The translations under genes were made by a program, and so were the position numbers. Positions 34,012-43,729 of a stretch of DNA of 64,000 bases are shown one piece after another. Location: NCBI RefSeq assembly GCF_011927695.1, contig NZ_JAATJE010000001.1, forward strand, positions 868,001 through 932,000. Direction: 5' to 3'. Source of the DNA: Sphingomonas jejuensis. Its GTDB lineage: Bacteria > Pseudomonadota > Alphaproteobacteria > Sphingomonadales > Sphingomonadaceae. Under the pieces are notes generated by a model, which did no database searches, had not been told where the DNA came from, and saw only the letters and a list, made by a program, of their open reading frames with translations. Numbering within the stretch: the first letter of the stretch is position 1; every line of letters starts with the position of its first letter.

Positions 34012-36957
34012 GTGCCGGTGCCCAGCCTTTTCACGATCGATCCGCACCGGGCCTTTGCCGACGCGCTGGCCGCCGGGCTGATCGCAACGCACCGGGACCC
34101 GATGGTGCTGGCGCGGGGCACCATCCTGCTGCCGAGCAACCGGGCGGTGCGGGCCGTGTCCGACGCATTCGTGCGGCGGGCCGAGGGCGGCCTGCTGATG
34201 CCGCGGCTCGTGCCGCTGGGCGATCCGGCGATCGACGACCGGATCGGCGGAACGCTTGAACCGCTGACCGGCGAGCCTTCGCTTCCCCCGGCGATCGCTC
34301 CCCTGGAGCGGCGCCTGCGGCTTGCGCGCCTGATCGTGGCGCACCGGCCCGGCACCGACGTGTCGGAGGCGATGCGGCTGGCGGCCGACCTTGCCCGCAC
34401 GCTCGACCAGCTGCACGTCGACGACGTGTCGCCGCAGGCGCTGCGCGCGCTGCCGATCCCCGATGGCCTGTCGAGCCACTGGCAGCGGGCGCTGGACCAG
34501 CTGACGCTGATCCTGGACCGCTGGCCCGCGGAACTGGCGTCGATCGGCCGCATGGACCTGACCGAGCGGCGCAACCAGCTGTTCGATCGGCTTGCCCGGC
34601 GGTGGCGGCAGCAGGGCGCCGGCGGCTTCGTGGTTGCCGCCGGGATCAACCTGACATCGCCGCCGGTCGCCCGGCTGTTGCGCTGCGTTGCCGAAATGGA
34701 CGGCGGCAGCGTGGTTTTCGCCGGCCTGGACCTCGAGATGCCGGAGGAGGAATGGGCGGCGCTTGGCCCCCATGATCCGGATCCGGTCAGCGATTTCCGC
34801 CCGCGATCGATCGAGAGCCACCCGCAATATCACCTGAAGCTGCTGCTCGACCGGATGAGCGTGGGGCGGGCGGAGGTGCAGCGCTGGCGCTGGGGCGGCG
34901 GCCGCGATGCGCGGGCGGCGCGGTCGCGCGCGATTGCGTCCGCGCTGGCGCCGGCGAGCCACACCGCGCGCTGGATCGACCTGCCCGCCGACCAGCGGTC
35001 GCTGGCGGGCGTGACGGCGATCGTTGCGGCCACGCCGGCGGAGGAGGCGCAGGCGATCGCCATCGCCCTTCGCGAGGCGCTGGAGACGCCCGGCCGCACC
35101 GCGCAGCTGGTGACGCCGGACCGGGGTCTGGCGGAGCGCGTGTCGTCGCACCTCAGGCGCTGGGGCATCCAGGCGGACGACAGCGCCGGCCGGCCATTGT
35201 CGGCGACCCCGGCGGGAACGCTGCTGCTCGCGATCGTCGAGGCAGCGGCCGAGCGCTTCGCCCCGGTGGCGTTGCTGGCGCTGTTGAAGCATTCGCTGGT
35301 GGCCGCTGGGGAGGGACGGGGCGAGTGGCTTGCCGGGATCCGGCGCATCGACCTTGGCCTTCGCGGGCCGCGTCCGGCGCCGGGGCTCGCCGGGATCACC
35401 GCGGCGCTGGAGCGGGCGGAGCCCGGCGCGCGCGACGGCGGTGCGCGGATGCAGGCCGCCAGCGCGTGGCACGCCGTGCGGCCGCTGCTCGATCCGCTGG
35501 AGCGGGTTGCCGCCGACGAGCCGTCCGCCCTGATCGTCGCGCTGCGCGAGACGGCCGATCGCCTGGCCGGCGATGCGGCATGGTCGAGGCCGGCAGGTCA
35601 GGCGGCGGCCGACCTGATCGCCGACCTGGAGGCCGGGTCGGCATTCGGTCCGCCGCTGGGCGACCCGGCGACGCTTGCCCGCGTCCTGCGATCGCTGATG
35701 GACGAGGTCGCGGTCCGCCCGCCGCAGGGCGGTCATCCGCGGATCGCCATCCTGGGGCTGATCGAGGCGCGGCTCCAGCAGGCCGACCTCGTCATCCTGG
35801 GCGGGCTGAACGAGGGGACGTGGCCGGCGCTTGCGCCCGCCGACCCGTGGCTGGCGCCGCGCGTCCGGGCAGAGCTGGGGCTGGCCGGGCTGGAGCGGCG
35901 CATCGGCCTGTCGGCGCACAGCTTTGCCGAGGCGCTGGGCGCACCCCAGGTGATCGTCACGCGGGCACGGCGCGATGCCAGCGGCCCCGCCGTCGCATCG
36001 CGCTTCTGGCTGCGGCTGGAGGCGATGTCGAGCGGCCTGAAGGCGGCGGAGGACCATCTGCGCCTGGCACGCGTCATCGACGATCCGGGCATGGCGTCGC
36101 CCGCCGGGCGCCCGGCGCCGTGCCCGCTGGCCGAGGAGCGCCCGCGCCGCATCTCCGTGACGCAGGTGGACCGCCTGAAGGCCGATCCGTTCGCCTTCTA
36201 CGCGCAGCAGATGCTCAGGCTGCGCGCGCTCGACCCCCTGGATGCGGAGCCAAGCGCGGCGTGGCGCGGAACGGCGGTCCATGCGGTGCTGGAGGCATGG
36301 GCCAAGCAGGACGGCTTCGATCCCGCGGCACTCCGCCCGCGGGCATTGGCGATGCTGTCCGGCGAAGAGGCCCACCCGCTGATGCGCGCGCTCTGGCAGC
36401 CGCGGCTGATGGAGGCGATCGAGTGGATCGCCGCGCAGCTCCAGAAGGACCGGGAGCGCGGGCGCGTGCCGATCGTGTCCGAGGCGACGGGGCGCGTCGA
36501 GCTCGGCGGGATCATGCTCGACGGACGGGCCGACCGGATCGACCGCGATGCCGGCGGCGGCATCGTCGTGGTCGATTACAAGACCGGCAAGGCGCCGGGC
36601 CCGAAGGCGGTCGGGGCCGGCTTCGCCCTTCAGCTGGGATTGCTCGGCCTGATCGCCGAACAGGGCGGCTTCCCCGGCGTTTCCGGCACCGCCACCGGAT
36701 TCGAATATTGGTCGCTGGCGAAGGGTCGCGACGGTTTCGGCGAGGTGACATCGCCGGCGCATGACGAGGGCAAGGGCGGGCGCATCATCACCGATCGCTT
36801 CACCGCGGTCGCGGCCGCGAACTTCAAGGACGCGGCCGACCGCTGGCTGACGGGCAACGAGCCCTTCACGGCGAAGCTCCATCCCGAACACGCCCCTTAT
36901 GGCGACTATGACCAGCTGATGCGGCTGGAGGAATGGTACGGGCGCGATGCGCGCTGA
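34012..36957 (+). CDS. addB: Double-strand break repair protein AddB
   Basis: The protein has 981 residues from a GTG at 34012; a second GTG two codons later is possible. The N-terminal helicase-like part has TILLPSNRAVRAVSDAF, an inactive-looking remnant of a Walker loop. The C-terminal RecB-family nuclease domain (about 710-970) holds the VVDYKTGKAPG catalytic motif and the paired GRADRID segment, with an upstream Cys-poor start. Alphaproteobacterial AddB normally lacks the iron-sulfur cysteines of Bacillus AddB, and none are evident here. With AddA it resects broken ends for RecA loading. It overlaps addA by 11 bases. Confidence 0.93.
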   Translation: MPVPSLFTIDPHRAFADALAAGLIATHRDPMVLARGTILLPSNRAVRAVSDAFVRRAEGGLLMPRLVPLGDPAIDDRIGGTLEPLTGEPSLPPAIAPLERRLRLARLIVAHRPGTDVSEAMRLAADLARTLDQLHVDDVSPQALRALPIPDGLSSHWQRALDQLTLILDRWPAELASIGRMDLTERRNQLFDRLARRWRQQGAGGFVVAAGINLTSPPVARLLRCVAEMDGGSVVFAGLDLEMPEEEWAALGPHDPDPVSDFRPRSIESHPQYHLKLLLDRMSVGRAEVQRWRWGGGRDARAARSRAIASALAPASHTARWIDLPADQRSLAGVTAIVAATPAEEAQAIAIALREALETPGRTAQLVTPDRGLAERVSSHLRRWGIQADDSAGRPLSATPAGTLLLAIVEAAAERFAPVALLALLKHSLVAAGEGRGEWLAGIRRIDLGLRGPRPAPGLAGITAALERAEPGARDGGARMQAASAWHAVRPLLDPLERVAADEPSALIVALRETADRLAGDAAWSRPAGQAAADLIADLEAGSAFGPPLGDPATLARVLRSLMDEVAVRPPQGGHPRIAILGLIEARLQQADLVILGGLNEGTWPALAPADPWLAPRVRAELGLAGLERRIGLSAHSFAEALGAPQVIVTRARRDASGPAVASRFWLRLEAMSSGLKAAEDHLRLARVIDDPGMASPAGRPAPCPLAEERPRRISVTQVDRLKADPFAFYAQQMLRLRALDPLDAEPSAAWRGTAVHAVLEAWAKQDGFDPAALRPRALAMLSGEEAHPLMRALWQPRLMEAIEWIAAQLQKDRERGRVPIVSEATGRVELGGIMLDGRADRIDRDAGGGIVVVDYKTGKAPGPKAVGAGFALQLGLLGLIAEQGGFPGVSGTATGFEYWSLAKGRDGFGEVTSPAHDEGKGGRIITDRFTAVAAANFKDAADRWLTGNEPFTAKLHPEHAPYGDYDQLMRLEEWYGRDAR

Positions 36958-39900
36958 CGAGGTGAAGCCGCTTCAGCCGCTGCGCGACGAGCAGCTGCAG
37001 GCTTCCGATCCGGCCGGGGACGTCTGGCTGAGCGCGTCGGCGGGCACGGGCAAGACCCATGTGCTGACCGCGCGCGTGTTGCGCCTGTTGCTGCGCCCCG
37101 GCCTCGACCCGTCCACCATTCTTTGCCTGACGTTCACCAAGGCCGGGGCGGCCGAGATGGCCGAGCGCGTGCAGTCGCGCCTCGCCCGATGGGTGCGGCT
37201 GGACGAGGCGGCGCTGAAGAAGGAACTGTTCTCGCTGGGCGAGACGCACGACGACCCGGCCGTGATCGCGCGCGCGCGCACCCTGTTCGCCCGCGTGCTG
37301 GAGGTGCCGGGCGGCCTGCGGATCGGGACCATCCACGCCTTCGCCGGCTCGCTGCTGGCAAGCTTTCCGGTCGAGGCGGGGCTCACCCCCGGGTTCCGGC
37401 CGATGGAGGCGCGCGAGGAAGCGCTGCTTGCCCGGCAGACGCTGGCGGAGCTGGTGCTGGCGGCCGAGAAGGATGGCGACGACACGCTGATCGAGGCGCT
37501 GTCCGCCCTCGGCCTGAGGCTCGGGGAAGGCGGCGCGGAAGCCTGGCTCCGCCGCTGCGCCCAGGCCCTCGACGTACTCGACGCGTTGCCGGCCGACATC
37601 CGCGGCTTCGTCGGCGAGGCCATGGAGCTGCCGCCCGGCGACGTGGCGGATGCGATCGCCGCCGCCTGTGGCCGGCATCCGCTGGACGGCGCCCTGCTGG
37701 ATCGCCTCCGCCACGCGAACCACGCATGGGGCACGGCGACCGGATTGAAGCATGCCGATGCGATCGACCGGTGGCGCGGCACGGCGCATGCCGACCGCGG
37801 CGGGCTGCTGGGCGCGATCCGCGCGGTTGTCCGCACGACGGAGGGCGCGCTCCGCAAGGCGTCTGCCAAGCTGCTCGCCCACGAGCCGGACTATGAGATG
37901 CTGGCAGAAGAGCTGGGCGACGCCTGCGCCCGGCTGGAAGCGATGCGCGAGCAGGCCGCGCTGGCGGACCTCCTGTCGGCCGGGCTGGAGGCCGGCCGCC
38001 GCTATGCGCGGGCCTATGCCGCCGCCAAGCGATCGGCCGGGCTGGTCGACTTCAACGATCTGATCCAGCGGGTCGGACGCCTGCTGGAGGATCCGTCGAT
38101 CGGCGCCTGGATCCGCTACATGCTCGACCAGGCGACCGACCATATCCTGGTCGACGAGGGGCAGGACACGAACGCCCGGCAATGGGCGATCGTGAAGGCG
38201 CTCGCCGCCGAATATTTCACGGGCGCCGGCGCACGGGGCGGGCGGGTCCGCACCCTGTTCACCGTCGGCGACCACAAGCAGGCGATCTTCGGTTTTCAGG
38301 GAACCGACCCGTTGTTCTTCCGGGCGGCGGAGGAGCGGTTCGCGGCGCTGGCCGCAGGGCTTGACCCGGCCGACGCGGGCAAGGGGCCGATGGCGCGCCT
38401 GTCGCTCAACCGATCATTCCGATCCGTACCCCCCGTGCTGGATGTCGTGGACGCGCTGATCGACGAAGTGGGGCCGGAGGCGCTGGGCCTATTCGACGCG
38501 CCGCCACGGCATGAAAGCGCGATCGGCGGCGCCGGTGCGGTGGAGCTGTGGCCGGCCGTCGGGTCGCAGGACGACGACGACACGGATGCCGGCGGCGACG
38601 AGGAAGGCTGGATCGGCGACGCGACCCGGCGGCTGGCGACGCGCATTGCCGATCAGATCGCCGCGTGGCTTCGCGACGGGCTGTGGCTGTCAGCCAAGAA
38701 CCGCCCGATCGAGGCGCAGGACATCATGATCCTGGTGCGGCGGCGCGGCGACCTCGCCTCGCTGCTGGTCGCGCGGCTCCATGCCGCAAAGGTGCCGGTC
38801 GCGGGCGTCGACCGGTTGCGGCTGTCGGCGCCGCTCGCCGTGCAGGATCTGCTTGCCGCCGCACGCTTTGCCGCGCAGCCCGAAGACAGCCTGACGCTCG
38901 CGTCGCTTCTGGTGTCGCCGCTGGTCGGCTGGGACCAGGACCGATTGGCGCAGGCGGCGCGGCGGCCGGCGGGCGTGTCGCTGTGGCGGCACCTCAGGGA
39001 CAATGACGTGCCCGACGAGCTGACCGCGATCCTGGCGATGGCCGACCTCGTCACGCCATACGCCTTTTTCGAGCGGATCCTGTCGGGACCGATGCAGGGG
39101 CGGCGGCGCCTGCTCGCCCGGCTTGGGCCCGAAGCGGCCGACCCGATCGATGAGCTGCTGAACGCTGCCCTGCAATTCGAGCGGACCGGCACGCCCGGCC
39201 TGCAGCGGTTCCTGGACTGGTTCGATCGCGACGATGTGGAGATCGTCCGCGATCCGTCCGCGCCGCTGGATGCCGTCAGGGTGATGACGGTGCATGGCGC
39301 GAAGGGCCTGCAGGCGCCCGTCGTCATCCTGGCCGACGCGACCGTCGATCCCGAGCGGAGCCCGCGTCGTGAGCTGTTGTGGCAGGCAGGCGACCTCCTG
39401 GATCCGCTGCCGGTGTTCCGCCCGCGCCGGGCCGAGCTGGCCGGCAGCCTGCTGCGCGACGCGCAGGATGCCGACCGCCGCGACCGGCAGGAGCATTGGC
39501 GGCTCCTCTACGTCGCGGCGACCCGAGCCGAGGAGCGGCTGGTGATCGCAGGTGCGCTTGGCCCCGCCGCGCGCGGAACGCCGCCGGCCAACAGCTGGTA
39601 TGCCGCGGTGGCGCGTGCGCTTGGCCGGGTGGAGACCGTTTCCATCGAGGACGACCGCTGGGGAACGATCGTCGCGCACCGGATCGAGCCTGCCGCACGG
39701 CGCGGCGCGAAGGCGACCGAAGCGCGGCCGGCGCCGGTGGTCGCACGCCCCGCCTGGCTGGATCGCGCCGCGCCGGAGGAGGCGCGGCCGGCGCGTCCCC
39801 TGTCGCCCTCCGCACCTTCCGAGGACGATGCCCCCAATCCGCCGCCAAGCGCCCCCATGCAGGCGGCTGCGGCGCGGGGTCGGCTGCTCCATGCGCTGTT

Positions 39901-40390
39901 CGAGCGGTTGCCGGAGGTGCCGGCGGCCGATCGCCGCGCTCGGGCGGACGCGTGGCTTTCCGGATCGGGCGGGGTCGGCGACCCCGCCGAACGGGCGCGC
40001 CTGATCGACGACGTCTTGGCGGTGGTCGAGGACCCGGCCTTTGCAGACCTGTTCGGGCCGGATGCGCTGGCGGAGGCGCCGCTTGCCGCGGTGGTCGACG
40101 GCATCGTCGTCGCGGGCACGGTCGACCGGCTGCGTGTCGCCGCCGACCGGGTGACGGTGGTGGACTTCAAGACCGGGCGACGCGTCCCCGCCGGATTGGA
40201 TCAGGTGCCCGACGCGCACCTGCGGCAGATGGGCGCCTATGCGGCCGCGCTGCGGGTGATCTTCCCGGACCGGGCGGTGACGGCGGCGCTGCTCTACACG
40301 GGCGGGCCGGCAATGATCACGGTCGATGATGCGGTGCTCGCGCGCTTCCATCCGGCACGGTTGAGCCAGGGCGCCGGGCTCCCTACCTAG
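36947..40390 (+). CDS. addA: Double-strand break repair helicase-nuclease AddA
   Basis: The protein has 1147 residues. UvrD-type helicase motifs are present: Walker A in SASAGTGKTHVLTARV (about 26-41), Walker B-like LVDEGQDTNARQW, the HGAKGLQAPVV motif V region, and YVAATRAEERL (motif VI). The C-terminal nuclease domain has VVDFKTGRR with a preceding Asp in IVVAGTVDRL. The enzyme unwinds and cuts DNA ends to give 3' overhangs, with Chi-type regulation in other species. It begins inside the end of addB and is followed 30 bases later by trxA. Confidence 0.95.
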   Translation: MRADEVKPLQPLRDEQLQASDPAGDVWLSASAGTGKTHVLTARVLRLLLRPGLDPSTILCLTFTKAGAAEMAERVQSRLARWVRLDEAALKKELFSLGETHDDPAVIARARTLFARVLEVPGGLRIGTIHAFAGSLLASFPVEAGLTPGFRPMEAREEALLARQTLAELVLAAEKDGDDTLIEALSALGLRLGEGGAEAWLRRCAQALDVLDALPADIRGFVGEAMELPPGDVADAIAAACGRHPLDGALLDRLRHANHAWGTATGLKHADAIDRWRGTAHADRGGLLGAIRAVVRTTEGALRKASAKLLAHEPDYEMLAEELGDACARLEAMREQAALADLLSAGLEAGRRYARAYAAAKRSAGLVDFNDLIQRVGRLLEDPSIGAWIRYMLDQATDHILVDEGQDTNARQWAIVKALAAEYFTGAGARGGRVRTLFTVGDHKQAIFGFQGTDPLFFRAAEERFAALAAGLDPADAGKGPMARLSLNRSFRSVPPVLDVVDALIDEVGPEALGLFDAPPRHESAIGGAGAVELWPAVGSQDDDDTDAGGDEEGWIGDATRRLATRIADQIAAWLRDGLWLSAKNRPIEAQDIMILVRRRGDLASLLVARLHAAKVPVAGVDRLRLSAPLAVQDLLAAARFAAQPEDSLTLASLLVSPLVGWDQDRLAQAARRPAGVSLWRHLRDNDVPDELTAILAMADLVTPYAFFERILSGPMQGRRRLLARLGPEAADPIDELLNAALQFERTGTPGLQRFLDWFDRDDVEIVRDPSAPLDAVRVMTVHGAKGLQAPVVILADATVDPERSPRRELLWQAGDLLDPLPVFRPRRAELAGSLLRDAQDADRRDRQEHWRLLYVAATRAEERLVIAGALGPAARGTPPANSWYAAVARALGRVETVSIEDDRWGTIVAHRIEPAARRGAKATEARPAPVVARPAWLDRAAPEEARPARPLSPSAPSEDDAPNPPPSAPMQAAAARGRLLHALFERLPEVPAADRRARADAWLSGSGGVGDPAERARLIDDVLAVVEDPAFADLFGPDALAEAPLAAVVDGIVVAGTVDRLRVAADRVTVVDFKTGRRVPAGLDQVPDAHLRQMGAYAAALRVIFPDRAVTAALLYTGGPAMITVDDAVLARFHPARLSQGAGLPT

Positions 40391-40420
40391 TCTATATCAA
40401 TCACGAGATGGGAAACGGCG

Positions 40421-40744
40421 ATGCCGACCAAGAAGATCACCGACGCCTCCTTCAAGTCGGACGTGCTGGAGGCGGAGACGCCGGTGCTCGTCGATTTCTG
40501 GGCAGAATGGTGTGGGCCGTGCAAGATGATCGGCCCGTCGCTCGAGGAGTTGTCGGACGAGCTGGGTGAAAAGGTGACCATCACCAAGCTGAACATTGAC
40601 GACAATCCGGACGCCGCCGCGCACTTCGGTGTTCGCGGCATTCCCACCATGATGCTGTTCAAGGGCGGCACCAAGGTCGCCGAGAAGGTCGGCGCCGCCC
40701 CCAAGGGCCAGCTGAAGGCCTGGCTCGAGGGCGAGCTTGCCTGA
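40421..40744 (+). CDS. trxA: Thioredoxin
   Basis: The protein has 107 residues. The active-site WCGPCK lies at residues 30-35, the cis-Pro is in RGIPTMMLF, and the Asp of the VLVDFWAEW strand is conserved. It is a cytoplasmic disulfide reductase for ribonucleotide reductase, peroxiredoxins and others. It is the last gene of the divL-to-trxA series, and its stop is nine bases from the convergent argJ stop. TrxA downstream of addA is common in Alphaproteobacteria. Confidence 0.97.
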   Translation: MPTKKITDASFKSDVLEAETPVLVDFWAEWCGPCKMIGPSLEELSDELGEKVTITKLNIDDNPDAAAHFGVRGIPTMMLFKGGTKVAEKVGAAPKGQLKAWLEGELA

Positions 40745-40753
40745 GCCTGCCGA

Positions 40754-41977
40754 TCAGCTCCGGTAGTCGGCGTTGATCGAGATATAGCCATGGGTTAGGT
40801 CGCACGTCCAAACGGTCGCGCGGCCTGACCCCATCCCGAGGTCGACGCCGATCTCGATCTCCTGTCCCTTCAGATGTGCGGCGACCGGCGCCTCGTCGTA
40901 ACCCGCGACTGCACTGCCCTCGCGTGCGACCTGGGTCGCGCCGAAGCGGATGGCGAGCAGGTCGCGCTCCGCCGGCTCCCCGGCCTTGCCGACCGCCATG
41001 ACCACGCGGCCCCAGTTGGCGTCTTCGCCGGCGATCGCGGTCTTCACCAGCGGCGAGTTCGCGATCGACAGGGCGACGCGGTGGGCGCTGCCGTCGCTCA
41101 CGGCGCCGGTCACCTGCACCTCGATGAGCTTGGACGCACCCTCGCCGTCGCGCACGACGAGGAGCGCGAGTTCGCGGCACAGGTCGGCCAGCGCTGCCGC
41201 GAAAGGCTCCGCGCCGTTGTCGTCGAGCGATTCAATGGTTGGATTGCCGGCTGCGCCGGTCGCGAAGGCGAGCAGCGTGTCGGAGGTGGAGGTGTCGCCA
41301 TCGACCGTGATGGCGGAAAAGGACCCGGCGTTGGCGCGGCTCAGCATCGCCTGCAGCGCATCCGGCAACACCGCCGCATCGGTGAAGACGAAGGCGAGCA
41401 TGGTGGCCATATCGGGCGCGATCATGCCCGATCCCTTGGCGATGCCGACCAGGGTCACGTCGTGCCCGCCCATCGACAGGCGCCGGGATGCGCCCTTTTC
41501 GAAGGTATCGGTGGTTGCGATCGCCGCGGCCGCCGCCTGCCAATCCGCGCCCGAAGTCGCGAGCGCGGCGTCGATGCCGGCCTCCGCCTTGTCGATTGGC
41601 AGGGGCACGCCGATGACGCCGGTGGAGGCGACGAACACGTCCGATGGCAGCGCCTCGATCGCGCCGGCAACGCGCGCGGCGATCGCTTCCACGGCCTCGC
41701 GGCCGCGCTGCCCGGTAAACGCGTTCGAGTTGCCCGCATTTACCACCAGGGCGCGGGCGGTGCCCAGCACAAGCGCCTTGCGGCACCATTCGACCTCCGG
41801 CGAGGGGCAGGCCGAGCGCGTGGTCACGCCGGCGACGCTGGTGCCGGGGCGGAAGAGAGCCAGCGTCAGATCATCCCGGTCCCACGCCTTGTAGCCGGCG
41901 CGCGCCGTGCGGACGTCCACGCCGGCGACAGCGGGAAGATCGGGGAAGCGGGCGGGGGCGAGGGGGGAGCGGTTCAT
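40754..41977 (-). CDS. argJ: Glutamate N-acetyltransferase/amino-acid acetyltransferase
   Basis: The protein has 407 residues from the ATG at 41977, which overlaps the stop of the upstream membrane-protein gene (ATGA). The frame stays open further upstream, but that extension lies wholly inside the membrane protein and is not coding in this frame. ArgJ transfers the acetyl group of N-acetylornithine to glutamate, the cyclic route of arginine synthesis. The self-cleavage site is in KGSGMIAPDMATML, where Thr becomes the nucleophile of the beta chain. Other conserved segments are VVNAGNSNAFTG and DGDTSTSDT. The C-terminus HGYISINADYRS is typical. Confidence 0.96.
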   Translation of the reverse strand: MNRSPLAPARFPDLPAVAGVDVRTARAGYKAWDRDDLTLALFRPGTSVAGVTTRSACPSPEVEWCRKALVLGTARALVVNAGNSNAFTGQRGREAVEAIAARVAGAIEALPSDVFVASTGVIGVPLPIDKAEAGIDAALATSGADWQAAAAAIATTDTFEKGASRRLSMGGHDVTLVGIAKGSGMIAPDMATMLAFVFTDAAVLPDALQAMLSRANAGSFSAITVDGDTSTSDTLLAFATGAAGNPTIESLDDNGAEPFAAALADLCRELALLVVRDGEGASKLIEVQVTGAVSDGSAHRVALSIANSPLVKTAIAGEDANWGRVVMAVGKAGEPAERDLLAIRFGATQVAREGSAVAGYDEAPVAAHLKGQEIEIGVDLGMGSGRATVWTCDLTHGYISINADYRS

Positions 41978-43476
41978 GGGCGACCCTTGGCGGCAGTGGG
42001 GTTGAGGAACAAGACGGCGTTGCCGATCGGGCTCTCCAGCTCGACCCAGCCATGTCGGCGTGCATAGCGGACGAGCGCGGCATCCGGATCCGCCGGAAAG
42101 CGGCGACGCGCCCCTTCGTAGCCCGTCACGATCGCCGCCGGCGGAACGCGGCGGAACGCATCCTCCAGACCGGCCGGCGTGGCGACGTTGAAGCGGTCGG
42201 CCTGTCCCCGGGACAGGAGGGCGCCCGTGCGGAACACGAAGACGCCGGTGGCGAAACGCGGATCGAGCGGCATTCCACTGTCGAGGACGAGGCGGGGGCT
42301 GAGCGTCGCCACCGGCCCCATGACACCGGCCGCGCGCATCCGCTCCCCCAGCCAGTGCGCTTCGCGCTCCACGCTCAGCATCGGCGATCCGGCCTGCAGT
42401 GCCAGGACGCCGAGCACGGGCGTCCGGACGAGCCCGGCGACTACGCCGATGGCGAGAAGGGCAAGCGGCCACCGCCGGCGATCCCGCCAGATATCGGCGA
42501 GCAGCGGCGACAGGCGAACGAAGAGCGGGGCAAGCACGGGAAGGAAGTAGCCGCGCTGGACGGGAGTCGGCATCATCGCGGCGGCCAGTGCCCCAACGAT
42601 CAGGGCATCGAGCAGGAACAGATCCGGGCGCGCCTCCCCCTCGCGCAGTCGCCAGCGGTCGATGCGGAGCAGGATGGCGACGAGCGCCGGGCCCTCGACC
42701 AGGATGGCGCCGGCAACGAGCAGTTCGTGCGCCTGGAGGAGCCGTTCCCCACGGCCGTTGGCCAGGTTCCAGGCGAACGGCGCCCTCGCCGCGAACTCGA
42801 ACACGCCCCAGCGGAACGCGTCCCAGCTGCCGGCCGCAACGATCACGGCGGGCATGAGGCCGATGAGGCCGCCTGCCGCAGCCGCCAGCGGCACCCGCCA
42901 GGCGATCCGCCCGCGCCACGCAAGGATCAGCAACGCGCTTCCCCCCGCGCCGGCGATGACCAGGTGGAGCAGCTTGCCGGATGAGGCGAGCCCCCACAGC
43001 ACGCCGGTGAAGGCGCCGAGACGCGCATCGTTCCCACGGACCGCCAGGATCGCCGCCACCATCGCCATCGCGCCAATGATGGCGGGAAGCGCATCGTTGC
43101 GAAGCGTCGTCACGGCATATTGGAAGGGCTCGCACAGCGCGAGCAGCAGCGCGCCCGCCAGGGCAGCGCCCGGCGGCGCGCCGATGATCCGCGCGCCGCG
43201 CCAGGTGAGAAGGGCGATGCCGAGGCCCGCAAGCACCGTCATCGCGTGCAACAGCACGAATGCGTGAGGCTCGAGCAACGGAATGACGGGCGTCCACAGC
43301 CAGAGCTGCAGCGGCGGTTGCAGATGCAGAAAGTCGCGGAAGACCCGTCCTTCCGCCCCAAGCATCGCACCGCCGAGATACTGGTCGATGTCGTGGTCCA
43401 CGGGATTGGACAGCGCACGCACCGTCAGCCAGACGAGCGCAACCGCCAGAGCCATCAAGGGGGCGCGGTGACGCAT
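41974..43476 (-). CDS. Polytopic membrane protein, glycosyltransferase family 39-like
   Basis: The protein has about 500 residues from the ATG at 43476; an ATG four codons earlier (43488) is equally possible since neither has a clear ribosome site. It has roughly ten predicted transmembrane spans, a VDHDIDQYLGGAML acidic loop after the first span (an early Asp pair is typical of GT-C enzymes) and a soluble C-terminal tail ending NAVLFLNP. The layout resembles PMT/ArnT-like GT-C transferases that use polyprenyl-linked sugars. No specific substrate can be stated. Its stop overlaps the argJ start. Confidence 0.65.
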   Translation of the reverse strand: MRHRAPLMALAVALVWLTVRALSNPVDHDIDQYLGGAMLGAEGRVFRDFLHLQPPLQLWLWTPVIPLLEPHAFVLLHAMTVLAGLGIALLTWRGARIIGAPPGAALAGALLLALCEPFQYAVTTLRNDALPAIIGAMAMVAAILAVRGNDARLGAFTGVLWGLASSGKLLHLVIAGAGGSALLILAWRGRIAWRVPLAAAAGGLIGLMPAVIVAAGSWDAFRWGVFEFAARAPFAWNLANGRGERLLQAHELLVAGAILVEGPALVAILLRIDRWRLREGEARPDLFLLDALIVGALAAAMMPTPVQRGYFLPVLAPLFVRLSPLLADIWRDRRRWPLALLAIGVVAGLVRTPVLGVLALQAGSPMLSVEREAHWLGERMRAAGVMGPVATLSPRLVLDSGMPLDPRFATGVFVFRTGALLSRGQADRFNVATPAGLEDAFRRVPPAAIVTGYEGARRRFPADPDAALVRYARRHGWVELESPIGNAVLFLNPTAAKGRP

Positions 43477-43581
43477 GTGCGCGGGCATAGCCGGGCGCTT
43501 ACCCGCTGAAAGCTTGCTCTGACCAGAGCATTGCCGAACCGGGAACCTTGCGACAGATTGCGCGGAGGGGAGGACAAGATC

Positions 43582-43662
43582 TTGATCGCTAGCGCTCTGC
43601 TCATCGTCGCTCTGCAGCTGGCGAGCGACCCGCCTGTTCTCAGAAGCGCGTCGGCACGCTAA
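43582..43662 (+). CDS. Candidate small protein with TTG start
   Basis: This short frame encodes 26 residues, IASALLIVALQLASD and a polar tail, behind a strong GGAGGGGAGGA ribosome site at eight bases from a TTG. The hydrophobic start looks like a signal sequence or small membrane helix. It lies in the 253-base gap between the membrane-protein gene and the next small gene. The alternative is a degraded gene fragment or chance; the confidence is low. Confidence 0.25.
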   Translation: MIASALLIVALQLASDPPVLRSASAR

Positions 43663-43729
43663 CCTGCCATTCACGCCGAACACGGCAGAGGTGGACGCTT
43701 GTGGACGGCATGCCTATGTGCGGGCGGCC

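Noticed and set aside
33976-36891. A 971-codon minus-strand frame opposite addB
   Set aside because: It is a shadow of addB with no domain, signal or ribosome site.
41978-43297. An N-terminal extension of argJ
   Set aside because: The frame is open, but it lies within the membrane-protein gene and its sequence is an Arg/Ala-rich shadow; the ATGA overlap fixes the argJ start at 41977.
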